Source of the DNA: Aquabacterium soli
GTDB taxonomy: Bacteria; Pseudomonadota; Gammaproteobacteria; Burkholderiales; Burkholderiaceae_C
Length of the DNA stretch: 64,000 bases
Direction of reading: 5' to 3'
NCBI RefSeq assembly: GCF_003933735.1
Contig: NZ_RSED01000012.1
Coordinates: 78,422-142,421 of the forward strand
The stretch's first letter is position 1, and every line of letters starts with the position of its first letter. A program made the translations under genes and the position numbers. The notes below the pieces were generated by a model, which was not told the origin of the DNA, did not search any database, and worked only from the letters and a program-made list of their open reading frames with translations. Of the stretch, positions 46,707 to 57,357 are shown piece after piece.

Positions 46707-48299
46707 ATGCCCCAACATCCCGACCACATCAGCATGGCGCTGTTCTGCGACTTCGAGAACGTCGCACTCGGCGTGCGCGATGCGCAGTACGACAAGTTCG
46801 ACATCAAGCGCGTGCTCGAGCGCCTGCTGCTCAAGGGCAGCATCGTCGTCAAGAAGGCCTATTGCGACTGGGAGCGCTACCGCAACTTCAAGGGCACCAT
46901 GCACGAGGCCAATTTCGAGCTGATCGAGATTCCGCACGTGCGCCAATCGGGCAAGAACTCGGCCGACATCCGCCTGGTGGTCGATGCGCTGGACCTCTGC
47001 TACACCAAGTCGCACGTCAACACCTTCGTGATCATCTCGGGCGATTCGGATTTCTCGCCGCTGGTCTCCAAGCTGCGCGAAAACGCCAAGCACGTGATCG
47101 GCGTGGGCGTGAAGAACTCGACCTCCGACCTGCTGATCGCCAACTGCGACGAGTTCATCTTCTACGACGACCTGGTGCGCGAAAGCCAGCGCCAGGCCGC
47201 CAAACGCGACCAGCGCGAGAACAATCCGCCGCAGCAGCGCCGCTCGCCTGAAGAAGAGCGCCGCCGCCGCGAAGAGATGGACGCGCGCCGTACCAAGATC
47301 GTCGAACTGGCGGCCGAGACCTACGAGGCGCTGGTCACCGACCGCGACGATGGCGGCCGCATCTGGGCCTCGGTGCTGAAAGAAGCGCTCAAGCGCCGCA
47401 ACCCCGGGTTCAGCGAGTCCTACTTCGGCTTCCGCACCTTCGGCAACCTGCTGGAAGAGGCGCAGAGCCGCGGCCTGCTGTCCTTCGGGCGCGATGAGAA
47501 ATCAGGCGCCTATGTGTACCGTGGCACGGGCCAGCCCGCCGAGCCGGTGGTTGCACAAGCATCAACCGCAACGCAGGCCGCCGGGTGGTCGCCGTCCCAT
47601 GCCGATGAGTCTTTCGAGAACGGTGAGGACACTCAGACCCACACCCAGGCGCAGCCCCCTGAAGCCGCGGCAGAACATGGTGCCGCCCGTGAGCCACGCC
47701 AGGAACGCGGTGAACGAACAGAACGTGGCGACCGCAGCGAACGCGGAGGCCGCAACGAGCGCGGTAACCGCGGTGGTCGCGGTGGCCGTGGAGACCGCGG
47801 CGGCAATGCGCCACAAGGCGCACGCCAGGATGGCGCGCGCGCACGCCCAGGTACTGAGCCCGCATCGCCGCACAGCGAATCGGCTGCAGCGCTCGGCACG
47901 CCCTACCCGCAGGAGCAAGCCCCTGCCCCGGCGCCGCGCCGCGAGCGCCGCCCCTTCGTGGAACCCGCCGTGCACCCGCGCGACGACGACCGCCGTGGGG
48001 TGGCCGCGGCACCGCCGGCCCAGTCACCGGCCCCATCGCCAGCACCAGCGGCCATTGAAGCGCCCGCCGATGCCACGGCGAGCCAGGCCGCACCAAAGCC
48101 CGCCCGCAAGACAAGCTCTCGCGGTGCACGCAAGCCGGCGGCCACCAAGAACGCAGGTGAAGCCGCAGCGGCGCCTTCGGCCACCGCAGCACCGGCCGCA
48201 TCAGACCAGCCTGCTGCCAAGGCCCCGGCCCGCAAGACAGCCCGCAAGCCTGCTGCCAAGAAGGCCGCCCGCACGGCCGAAGGCTCGGGCAACGCCTGA
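46707..48299 (+). CDS. NYN nuclease-like domain, LOTUS/OST-HTH domain and disordered RGG tail
   Basis: The 530-aa protein has a LabA-type NYN (PIN-like) domain (1-160) with acidic residues D15 (FCDFENV), D87 (KNSADIRL), D113 and D115 (SGDSDF), then an OST-HTH/LOTUS domain (about 190-275; FGFRTFGNLLEEAQSRGLLS). The rest (276-530) is disordered and holds an Arg/Gly-rich part (about 331-370, GGRNERGNRGGRGGRGDRGG) and an Ala/Lys histone-H1-like end. NYN domains cut RNA, and LOTUS domains bind RNA or partner helicases. The SF1 helicase gene is 25 bp upstream. An RNA metabolism role is likely. Confidence 0.88.
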   Translation: MPQHPDHISMALFCDFENVALGVRDAQYDKFDIKRVLERLLLKGSIVVKKAYCDWERYRNFKGTMHEANFELIEIPHVRQSGKNSADIRLVVDALDLCYTKSHVNTFVIISGDSDFSPLVSKLRENAKHVIGVGVKNSTSDLLIANCDEFIFYDDLVRESQRQAAKRDQRENNPPQQRRSPEEERRRREEMDARRTKIVELAAETYEALVTDRDDGGRIWASVLKEALKRRNPGFSESYFGFRTFGNLLEEAQSRGLLSFGRDEKSGAYVYRGTGQPAEPVVAQASTATQAAGWSPSHADESFENGEDTQTHTQAQPPEAAAEHGAAREPRQERGERTERGDRSERGGRNERGNRGGRGGRGDRGGNAPQGARQDGARARPGTEPASPHSESAAALGTPYPQEQAPAPAPRRERRPFVEPAVHPRDDDRRGVAAAPPAQSPAPSPAPAAIEAPADATASQAAPKPARKTSSRGARKPAATKNAGEAAAAPSATAAPAASDQPAAKAPARKTARKPAAKKAARTAEGSGNA

Positions 48300-48334
48300 C
48301 GACGGGCAATCGCCCGGCGCAGCCCTGCCTCAGC

Positions 48335-49750
48335 TCACTGAGGCACGGCTGCGGCCTGCGCCCGCTTGACGGCCGCATCCCGGTCCGCCGGGCGGATGTA
48401 GCCCTTGGCCACGGCCGCATCGGCGGCCGCCTTGACCTTGTTCACGTAGTCGGCGTGCGTGGGGTACAGGGTCTTGAGCTTGTCAGCCTTGAAGTAGGTG
48501 GTGTTGCCACCGGCCACGCAGGCGAACAGGTCCAGGAAGGCCAGCGAGCCCGTCGTGAAGTTGGCGTGGCTGTATTTGGCGATGGGCACCTCGAGGTCCG
48601 GCAGGCGCACCCCACCCACGGCATTGCCGTGTGCATCTTTCTTGATGAAGCCCAGCCAGTCGCGCTCCATGCGGGGCGCCACGGGCGGTGCCGTGCCAGC
48701 CGTCACCCAGTTCTTCAGGTGGTGGATGGCGGCGTTCTCGGCCATGTAGAAGGACGAGGCGTTGTAGGGGCTGCCGCAGCCGGGCGGGGTCCAGCCCACA
48801 TCGCGCCCACTGACCTCGCCGATGTTGTCCAGCAGGTACTGGTCGGCGTGCGAGGTGCCGGCAACCTCCCAGTGGCGCACCTTGGCGCCGTCGGGCTGCT
48901 TGGAAGTGCTGGGCCCGAAGGCCACGTCCATCTCCGACTGCAGCACGAACACGGGCACCTTCGTGTCGGCGCGCACCACGTAGCTGGACGGCAGGCTGTC
49001 GCCCGCGCCGATGCGCGTTCCGATGCCGCCACGGCCGTGGATCAGGATGCCGTCGTAGACCTGGTCCAGCGGCTGGATGGCATTGGCATAGGTCGCCAGG
49101 CGCATGGCCGATTGCGAGTGGCCAGTCGCGATGATCTTGGCGGGCTTGAGATTGCCCAGCAGCAGCGCGCTCTGGTCGCGCAGGGCCTGGGCCGTCTGCG
49201 AGAAGATGTCGTAGGAGATGTCGTCGTCGGGGATGCTGCCCGCGGCGTAGCGGTCGCCGAACTGCTTGAGCTTCTGCACGCCCTGCATGCCCACCTTCTG
49301 CACGTTCACACCCACATAGGCATAGCCCTCGCGCAGGATGGCCTCGTGCGCCATGCCCCAGTCCACATCGAGCGGGTAGCCCGTGCTCACGTTGAGCCAC
49401 TCGACCAAGACGATCCCGTTGAACCTGGCCGGATCGGCCGGCCGGCGCACGATGGCCATCGTGTTGTAGGGCGTGGCGCTGGACACCACCGTGGCCGTCC
49501 ACTTGCCGTCACTGCCCAGCGAACCCGAGCCTTTGAACTTGCGAGCCAGCCCCGACAGGTGCACTTCCTGCTCGACGAAATCGGCATCACCAAAAAATGC
49601 GGCGCGCGCACCGAAGCCCGGCGTGGCGGTGGGCGTGACGGTGGCCTGCGGCACAGCGGCCAGGGCCGACCAGCTGGCACAGGCCAGGGCGGCAGCCAGC
49701 GTGCCACGGCGCAAGGTGGCACCGGCCATGGTGCGGAAAGGGGTGTTCAT
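48335..49750 (-). CDS. Exported alpha/beta-hydrolase-domain protein
   Basis: The 471-aa protein has an N-terminal signal peptide (about 1-32, ending ALAAVP), then a large alpha/beta-hydrolase domain of the type found in Pfam Abhydrolase_10: VEWLNVSTGYPLDVDW, nucleophile S212 in GHSQSA, and the catalytic His probably in GTSHADQY. It should be periplasmic or secreted and act on an ester; the substrate is unknown. It ends 35 bp from the NYN gene stop and converges with it. The start is ATG 49750. Confidence 0.85.
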   Translation of the reverse strand: MNTPFRTMAGATLRRGTLAAALACASWSALAAVPQATVTPTATPGFGARAAFFGDADFVEQEVHLSGLARKFKGSGSLGSDGKWTATVVSSATPYNTMAIVRRPADPARFNGIVLVEWLNVSTGYPLDVDWGMAHEAILREGYAYVGVNVQKVGMQGVQKLKQFGDRYAAGSIPDDDISYDIFSQTAQALRDQSALLLGNLKPAKIIATGHSQSAMRLATYANAIQPLDQVYDGILIHGRGGIGTRIGAGDSLPSSYVVRADTKVPVFVLQSEMDVAFGPSTSKQPDGAKVRHWEVAGTSHADQYLLDNIGEVSGRDVGWTPPGCGSPYNASSFYMAENAAIHHLKNWVTAGTAPPVAPRMERDWLGFIKKDAHGNAVGGVRLPDLEVPIAKYSHANFTTGSLAFLDLFACVAGGNTTYFKADKLKTLYPTHADYVNKVKAAADAAVAKGYIRPADRDAAVKRAQAAAVPQ

Positions 49751-49887
49751 GCGTGTTCTCCTGCAACGATGTTGATTGAACGATGGTCGTTAACAACTGC
49801 GTCGCAAAGATAGTTCTGCCACTGAACAGAATCACCCCGGGGAAGCCCGCCCAGCCCCTCATCCGTGGGGGCCGGGGCTGACAAAGC

Positions 49888-50682
49888 TCAGGCCGCAGCC
49901 GCCACCCGCTGCCAGTGCGTCTGCAAGGTGGCGCTGACCGCCGCAGGCGCGCCCACCAGGCCCATGTGCCCCAGGCCTTGCAGGCGCACCACCTCGGCGT
50001 CCGGGTTGACCTCGGACAGGCGGCGCACCATCTCGCGGGCCGGCGGCGTGGTGTGCTCGCCGTAGACCAGCGTGGTGGGCACCGTCAGGCGGTAATGGCC
50101 AAAAGCCTCGGGCTCTTGCGAGACGATGCGCACCTCCTGGAACATCTTCCAGCCCACCATGCGCGCCATGGCCTTGGCCTTCTCGGGCATCGAAGCCCAC
50201 ATGCCGGGCTGGTTCCAGTAATCGACGAAGCGCTCCAGCCAGGTGTCGTCGCCGCCCGTCTCTTCATTGAGCAGGGCATCCGGGTCACCGAACAAGGCAC
50301 GCACCTGCTCGGCCGCGTCCGCGGGCAGGCTGGCCGGATCGGCGTCCAGCTCGGCCTTGAGCGAGCCGAACAGCACCGGCTCGTACAGCCAGATCGAGCG
50401 CACAGGCACGGCCGGGTCCATGGCCAGCGCCAGCGCGGCCAGCCCGCCATAGGAATGGCCGCCCAGGTGCACGCCGGTGGTGCCCGCCGGGATCTGTGCC
50501 TTCAGGTGCGCCACCTCATCGGCCAGGCTGATGGGCGTGCCGCGCGGCAGCATGTCCATCAGGCTGTAGCCGCGATTGGCCGGTGTGAGCGGCTGCACGC
50601 CTTCGGGCAGATCGGCCAGCAGCTTGGTCCACATGAAGGGACCGATGCCGGTGGAATGGACGAACAGGGCAACCTCGGACAT
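49888..50682 (-). CDS. Alpha/beta hydrolase controlled by the adjacent HxlR regulator
   Basis: The 264-aa cytoplasmic hydrolase has the nucleophile S77 in GGHSYGG, an acid after VYGEHTTPP and the histidine in LQGLGHMGL near the C-terminus. It resembles esterases or epoxide/lactone hydrolases, without a firm substrate. GGAG upstream of ATG 50682 supports the start. It is divergent from an HxlR-type regulator gene, and two near-identical ACTTGCTTGATG-type sites lie between the starts, so it is the likely target. Confidence 0.88.
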   Translation of the reverse strand: MSEVALFVHSTGIGPFMWTKLLADLPEGVQPLTPANRGYSLMDMLPRGTPISLADEVAHLKAQIPAGTTGVHLGGHSYGGLAALALAMDPAVPVRSIWLYEPVLFGSLKAELDADPASLPADAAEQVRALFGDPDALLNEETGGDDTWLERFVDYWNQPGMWASMPEKAKAMARMVGWKMFQEVRIVSQEPEAFGHYRLTVPTTLVYGEHTTPPAREMVRRLSEVNPDAEVVRLQGLGHMGLVGAPAAVSATLQTHWQRVAAAA

Positions 50683-50701
50683 GGCGATGTCTCCGCAAAC
50701 A

Positions 50702-50755
50702 ACTTGCTTGATGAAAGTAGCCCAAGCCTAGTCGCTTTACTTGCTTGATGCAAGT
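50702..50755. promoter_or_regulatory. Tandem HxlR operators
   Basis: ACTTGCTTGATGAAAGT (50702-50718) and ACTTGCTTGATGCAAGT (50739-50755) are 37 bp apart, start to start. The second is a perfect ACTTGC/GCAAGT palindrome with a 5-bp centre. They lie between the hydrolase and HxlR start codons. Confidence 0.65.
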
Positions 50756-50758
50756 ATC

Positions 50759-51316
50759 ATGGACGACACCATGCGTCGCACCTCGTTTTCGGACATGAGC
50801 TGTTCCATCGCCCGCTCGCTCGAGCAGATCGGCGAGTGGTGGACGCTGCTGATCATCCGCGAGGCCTTCTTCGGCACGCGGCGCTTCGGCGCCTTCCAGG
50901 CCAACCTGGGCATCGCGCCCAATGTGCTCACGCAGCGCCTGCAAGATCTGGTGGCGCACGGCATCCTGGAGATCACAGCCACCAGCGAGAACGGACGCGC
51001 GATGGATTACGCTCTGACCGACAAGGGTCGCGATCTCTTTCCCATCATCGTGGCGCTTGTCCAGTGGGGTGACCAGCACGCGGCCGCACCAGAGGGGCCG
51101 CCGGTGCGCATCGTCGAGCGCCGCAGCGGCGAGGACATCGCGCCCGTGGCCTTGCGGTCGAGCAAAGGCAGGCCGCTTGGCCTGCACGACGTGACCGTGG
51201 CGCCGGGCCCTGGCGCCACGCCGCAGCAGATCGCCTATTTCGAGCGGCTGCGCCAACGCCAGGCTGAAAAGGCCGCGGCCCGTGAGAACGGGCCGCGCGC
51301 ACCAGCGAAAGAGTGA
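50759..51316 (+). CDS. HxlR-family transcriptional regulator
   Basis: The 185-aa protein has an HxlR winged-helix domain (about 15-100): CSIARSLEQIGEWWTLLIIREAF, FGAFQANLGIAPNVLTQRL and the wing RAMDYALTDKG. The C-terminal 70 residues are extra and end in a basic helix. Start ATG 50759 is four bases after the palindromic operator; ATG 50771 is an alternative. Neither has a clear ribosome site, so the message may be leaderless. A longer frame starting at TTG 50741 would lie inside the operator. Confidence 0.88.
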   Translation: MDDTMRRTSFSDMSCSIARSLEQIGEWWTLLIIREAFFGTRRFGAFQANLGIAPNVLTQRLQDLVAHGILEITATSENGRAMDYALTDKGRDLFPIIVALVQWGDQHAAAPEGPPVRIVERRSGEDIAPVALRSSKGRPLGLHDVTVAPGPGATPQQIAYFERLRQRQAEKAAARENGPRAPAKE

Positions 51317-51322
51317 CCGGGC

Positions 51323-53149
<1,827 letters not shown>

Positions 53150-53218
53150 GGTGCCTCAATTCTATCGAGCCCGCCGCCGCCGCGTCGCCCGCACGCCCCG
53201 CCTGCCCAACGATTCGAC

Positions 53219-53272
53219 GTTTGAAACAACCATAGGTGTTTTCTCCCCTGTGTTTCGTTAATCGTTTCAAAC
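53219..53272. promoter_or_regulatory. Paired GTTT-N-AAAC sites between glnS and the unknown gene
   Basis: GTTTGAAAC (53219-53227) and GTTTCAAAC (53264-53272) are each palindromic about a central base; both are followed by AA, so they also read as direct repeats 45 bp apart. They lie in the 151-bp divergent gap and look like an operator pair for an unknown repressor. Confidence 0.5.
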
Positions 53273-53300
53273 AATATACCGCTCCACCCAGGAGGGCTCC

Positions 53301-54086
53301 ATGCTTCGCACCCAGTACGTTCAGATCAAGCACCTGCGCATCTTCGAGATCCTGCGCATGCATGCGATTTTCGAGCGCTATTACGACCACAGCCCCATCG
53401 ACGTGTTCCTGAGCGATCTGGACAAGAAGGACGGCGTGTTCCTGGTGCGCCGCCAGAGCAACGACCTGATCGTCGGCTTCTCCACGCTCGGCATCTACCA
53501 CTTCGAGCATCAAGGGCAGCGCGTCAAGGGCCTGTTCAGCGGCGACACCATCATCGAGAAGGAGTACTGGGGATCGCGCACCCTGCAGGCCGCCTTCGCA
53601 CGCAAGCTGCTGGTCGAGGCGCTCAAGCGGCCGTTCTCGCGCCAGTACTGGCTGCTGATTTCCAAGGGCTACAAGACCTACCTGCTGCTCACGCGCAACT
53701 TCCCCATCTTCTACCCCGACCGCCGCACCGAGCACCCAGGCCTGCAGGACCTCGTGGGCAACTACTGCGAACAGCTCTACCCCGGCAAGCTGGACCGCGA
53801 GCGCATGGTGCTGGACTTCGGCCCGCAGGCCAACTGCCTGAAGGATTCGGTGGCCGACATCCCGCCGGAGCTGATCGCACGCGATGCCGACATCGCCTTC
53901 TTCGCTGCCCGCAACCCCGGCTGGGCACAGGGCCAGGAGCTGCCCTGCATCGCGCAGGCCGACCTCTTCACGTTCGCCAAGGCCATCTGGCCCTTCATCC
54001 GCAAGGCCCTCAAGCCCAAGGCACGCACAGGCACCCTGCCTACCGGTGACCTGGCGGACGCCAGCGCCGCGCTTCCGCACGATTGA
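53301..54086 (+). CDS. Unknown protein with possible GNAT-like fold
   Basis: The 261-aa protein has no family I can name. The middle part (VGFSTLGIYHFEHQGQRVKGLFSGDTIIEKEYWGSRTL, roughly residues 58-95) looks like the central strands and acetyl-CoA loop region of GNAT folds, but the canonical Q/RxxGxG/A motif is absent. It is soluble, with no signal peptide. GGAGGG ahead of ATG 53301 supports the start. An MpaB/Lcp-type oxygenase gene follows after 93 bp on the same strand, so the two may be an operon controlled by the paired sites upstream. Confidence 0.75.
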   Translation: MLRTQYVQIKHLRIFEILRMHAIFERYYDHSPIDVFLSDLDKKDGVFLVRRQSNDLIVGFSTLGIYHFEHQGQRVKGLFSGDTIIEKEYWGSRTLQAAFARKLLVEALKRPFSRQYWLLISKGYKTYLLLTRNFPIFYPDRRTEHPGLQDLVGNYCEQLYPGKLDRERMVLDFGPQANCLKDSVADIPPELIARDADIAFFAARNPGWAQGQELPCIAQADLFTFAKAIWPFIRKALKPKARTGTLPTGDLADASAALPHD

Positions 54087-54179
54087 CGGACGCTGCACTG
54101 CAGCATAGGAACTGCGTGCCTTCGCGGGCCTTGCGTGCCATACTGCGCCGCGACTTGACCCGCGAGGAGACCCAACGCG

Positions 54180-55439
54180 ATGCAACGGAGTGTCAAGCAA
54201 TCTCTGGGGCCGCTGGCTGACATGCCCGGGCGCCACGGTGCCGACGTGCCTTCGGCGCGCCGAACCGCGCGCACGCTGCGCTGGTTGATCCGGGGCCAGG
54301 ATCCCGAACCGAGCACCGCCCAATGGCAGGCCCTGGGCGCCTCGCTCACGCGGGGCGATGCACCGGCCGACCGCCTGGCCACCTGGATGCGCGCGCATGG
54401 CCTGGCCACCACGCAAGCCCTGTTCGAGCAGGCCTTGAACCTGGGCATCGACGAGGTGCCCGATGCACCCGCCGAGCTGCGCGATTTCTTTGCCACCGTG
54501 GAGCGCACGCCCGACTGGGTGCAGCCCTCGCGCCTGCTGGCGGGCGCCAAGGCCTGCCACCTCTCTGGCCTGACCGGCCTGCAGGTGCTGCGCGATGCGG
54601 CCCTGATGGGCGGCTACCAGGCCTCGGCCATCAACCGCACCCTGGTGCTGACCGGCTCCCTGGCCAAGGGTGCCCAGCGCCGCGTGGCCGAGACCACCAA
54701 ATGGTGGATCGACTGCACCACCGCCGGCGGCCTGTCCCGCTTCGCACCGGGCTTCAAGAGCACGGTGCGCGTGCGCGTGATGCATGCCCTGGTGCGCCAG
54801 CGCGTGCAGACCCTGCCTGACTGGGACGCCGCCTACTTCGGCCTGCCCGTCAACCAGGGCGATATGCAGGCCACCTACCTGGGCTTCTCGGTGATCTTCC
54901 TGTTCGGCCAGCGCGCAATGGGCGTGGCCATCAACCGGCAGGAAAGCGATGCCGTGATGCACCTGTGGCGCTACATCGGCTGGCTGATGGGCGTGGAAGA
55001 AGGCCTGCTGCTGGACACCGAGATGCAAGGCCGCATCGCCCTGTACCGCAACCTGCTGAGCCAGGCGCCGGCCGACGACAGCAGCAAGGCCCTGGGCCGG
55101 GCCCTGATGGACGAACCCCTCAGCCGCCACTACGGCAACGCCTGGCCCGTGCTCGATCGGCTGCAGGGCCGCTACGAACGCGCCAAGCACCTCAGCATCT
55201 GCCGCTTCTTCCTGGGAGGGCGCGGCATGCGCGCGCTGGGCCTGCCGGCCAGCGTGCTGCCCTGGTATCCCGCGCTGGTGGTGCCCTTCACCGCGCTGCG
55301 CCACCGCCTGACGCGGCTGCTGCCCGGCGGCCACCAGGCCCTGGTGCGACAGGGCCGCGCGGCACAGGAAGACTACCTGGCGATCCTGTTCGGATCAGGC
55401 GAGCCCGACATCGCCCGCCTGCCGCAGCCTCACGGCTGA
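54180..55439 (+). CDS. MpaB/Lcp-type oxygenase (DUF2236 family)
   Basis: The 419-aa protein belongs to the DUF2236 family that includes fungal MpaB and the latex clearing protein Lcp, a heme b dioxygenase of rubber. Central parts AINRTLVLTGSLAKGAQRRVAETTKWW (about 140-166, with candidate Arg and Thr) and VRVRVMHALVRQRV (about 196-209, with the candidate heme-ligand His) fit. No Tat or Sec signal is seen, unlike secreted Lcp proteins, so an intracellular lipid-like or polyprenyl substrate is possible. The gene's last 10 bp overlap the convergent DUF1289 gene. Confidence 0.85.
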   Translation: MQRSVKQSLGPLADMPGRHGADVPSARRTARTLRWLIRGQDPEPSTAQWQALGASLTRGDAPADRLATWMRAHGLATTQALFEQALNLGIDEVPDAPAELRDFFATVERTPDWVQPSRLLAGAKACHLSGLTGLQVLRDAALMGGYQASAINRTLVLTGSLAKGAQRRVAETTKWWIDCTTAGGLSRFAPGFKSTVRVRVMHALVRQRVQTLPDWDAAYFGLPVNQGDMQATYLGFSVIFLFGQRAMGVAINRQESDAVMHLWRYIGWLMGVEEGLLLDTEMQGRIALYRNLLSQAPADDSSKALGRALMDEPLSRHYGNAWPVLDRLQGRYERAKHLSICRFFLGGRGMRALGLPASVLPWYPALVVPFTALRHRLTRLLPGGHQALVRQGRAAQEDYLAILFGSGEPDIARLPQPHG

Positions 55440-55933
55440 GCGGGAGGTGTCCCGGCCTGAACGGCCTCCGCGTCGGTCGGGCCCTGCTCTGTATCCTGCC
55501 CGGCAGGCACACCGTCCACGACGACCTTGCCTTCGCGGGCGCGCTCGGCATAGCGGTTGAAGCGCCACGCCGTCGACTCCATCGTGATGCGGCGCCACGT
55601 GCTGCGCTTTTCGCCCGGCGTCATCTCCGGCCACAGCTGCACCTCGTCGAAGGTGCGGCCACAGCCCTTGCACAGGTCATCGCCCTGGCTGGTCGAGCAG
55701 ATGGCGATGCAGGGCGTGTCGGGCGTGGTGTCGTACCAGCGTAACCAGGCCTCGCGGGCTGTGCGCGGCATCGTGTCCTCGTCGCATTCGGGCTCGTGGT
55801 AGTACACCATCAAGGCGTAGACCTCGGCCAGCGCGCGCACCTCGGGGCCCAGGCTGATGCCATCGGTCGACGGTGTGCGCTCGCGCCACCAGTTGATGGC
55901 GGATTCGATGTCGGTGATGTGGATACCGGCCAT
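55430..55933 (-). CDS. DUF3717 + DUF1289 protein
   Basis: The 167-aa protein has an N-terminal DUF3717 domain (IHITDIESAINWWRERTPS...) and a C-terminal DUF1289 domain with a cysteine cluster (TPCIAICSTSQGDDLCKGCGRT then W..MTPGEK). The cysteines probably bind a metal. Function is unknown. ATG 55933 has GGAG eight bases upstream. It follows trpS on the same strand after 14 bp, a pairing I associate with Burkholderiales. Confidence 0.9.
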   Translation of the reverse strand: MAGIHITDIESAINWWRERTPSTDGISLGPEVRALAEVYALMVYYHEPECDEDTMPRTAREAWLRWYDTTPDTPCIAICSTSQGDDLCKGCGRTFDEVQLWPEMTPGEKRSTWRRITMESTAWRFNRYAERAREGKVVVDGVPAGQDTEQGPTDAEAVQAGTPPAQP

Positions 55934-55947
55934 GGCGCGGGCTCCGC

Positions 55948-57258
55948 TCACTCCTGCGCAGCCACCAGGGCGGCCAGGGCGGCCTGCACCGTGGCGTTCT
56001 CTGCGCCCTCGCCCAGCGTGACCGGCGCGCCTTCCAGTGCCGCGGCGCCTTCCGTCTTGAAGCGCTTCACCCAGCCGCCGGCCTCACGCCCCTCGGCAAA
56101 GCCCTGGCTCTGCAGCAGCAGCGCACCGTCGGCGGCGGTGAGCTTGAAATAGAACAGGTTGTCGGCCTCGCGGTACTGCTTGAACACGGGCACGGCCGAC
56201 TTGCCGGCGCCTTCAGCCTTGGCCACCTGTGGCTTGGCCGCTGCCACCATGCGGCGCAGGCCCACGGCCTGACGCAACTCGGCCAGCAACGGTGTGGCCG
56301 TGGCGCGGGCCTTGCGCGCGCCCTCCTGCAGGATGTCTTCGATGCGCTCGGGGTGGGCCACCAGGTCGGCATAACGCTCACGCATCGGGCCCACGTGCGC
56401 CTCGATCAACTGCACCACACGCTGCTTGGCATCGCCCCAGCCCAGGCCGCCGCGCAGGTCCGCGCGGAAGGCCGCACGGGTGTCCGCATCGGCAAACGCA
56501 TCGTGGATGGTGACCAGATGGGCACCCTCCGGGTCCTTGGGCTCGCCCGGCAGTTTGGAATCCGTCACGATGCGGGCCACGGCCTCCTTCAGCGCCTTGG
56601 CACCGCCCTCGAACAGGGGCACGGTGTTGTCGTAGCTCTTGGACATCTTGCGGCCATCCAGCCCAGGCAAGGTGGCCACGCCCTCTTCGATCTCGGCCTG
56701 GGGCAGCACGAACAGCTCCTTGCCTTTGCCAAAGAGATGGTTGAAACGCTGGGCCACATCGCGCGCCATCTCGATGTGCTGCACCTGATCGCGGCCCACC
56801 GGCACGCGGTGGGCGTTGAACAGCAGGATGTCAGCCGCCATCAGGATCGGGTAGCAGTACAGGCCCATCGTCACGTTGGCATCGGGCTCTTCGCCGGCTG
56901 CCACGGCCGCATCCACCGTGGCCTTGTAGGCGTGGGCCCGGTTCATCTGGCCCTTGGCCGTCACACAGGTCAGCAGCCAGTTCAGCTCGGTGGTCTCGGG
57001 GATGTCGCTCTGGCGGTAGAACGTGACGCGTTCGGTGTCCAGGCCGGCGGCCAGCCAGGTGGCCGCGATCTCCAGGCGCGAGCGCTCGATGCGGTCCGGG
57101 TCATCGCACTTGATCAGCGCGTGGTAATCGGCCAGGAAGAAGAAGCTCTCGACCCCGGGCTCCCGGCTGGCATTGATGGCGGGCCGGATGGCACCGACGT
57201 AGTTGCCCAGGTGGGGCGTGCCAGTGGTGGTGATGCCGGTGAGAACGCGTTGGGTCAT
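55948..57258 (-). CDS. trpS: Tryptophanyl-tRNA synthetase with C-terminal extension
   Basis: The 436-aa class I enzyme charges tRNA(Trp). The HIGH variant is PHLGN at 15-19 and KMSKS lies near 203-207 in LDGRKMSKSYDN. Compared with the usual 330-350 aa, there is an extra domain of about 80 residues (about 350-436; FKQYREADNLFYFKLTAADG) that resembles a DUF1508/YegP-like unit. ATG 57258 is chosen since the frame upstream to 57342 lacks a ribosome site. It is divergent from purN and is followed by the DUF3717/DUF1289 gene. Confidence 0.95.
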   Translation of the reverse strand: MTQRVLTGITTTGTPHLGNYVGAIRPAINASREPGVESFFFLADYHALIKCDDPDRIERSRLEIAATWLAAGLDTERVTFYRQSDIPETTELNWLLTCVTAKGQMNRAHAYKATVDAAVAAGEEPDANVTMGLYCYPILMAADILLFNAHRVPVGRDQVQHIEMARDVAQRFNHLFGKGKELFVLPQAEIEEGVATLPGLDGRKMSKSYDNTVPLFEGGAKALKEAVARIVTDSKLPGEPKDPEGAHLVTIHDAFADADTRAAFRADLRGGLGWGDAKQRVVQLIEAHVGPMRERYADLVAHPERIEDILQEGARKARATATPLLAELRQAVGLRRMVAAAKPQVAKAEGAGKSAVPVFKQYREADNLFYFKLTAADGALLLQSQGFAEGREAGGWVKRFKTEGAAALEGAPVTLGEGAENATVQAALAALVAAQE

Positions 57259-57357
57259 GGCGGGGGCGAGAAGCGCGAAAAAGAGCAGGAATTGTAGGTG
57301 CAGCCCCCCGTCCCGGGCGGGCGAGCGGGGTCCTGACCCCACTACACTCTAGGCCGC

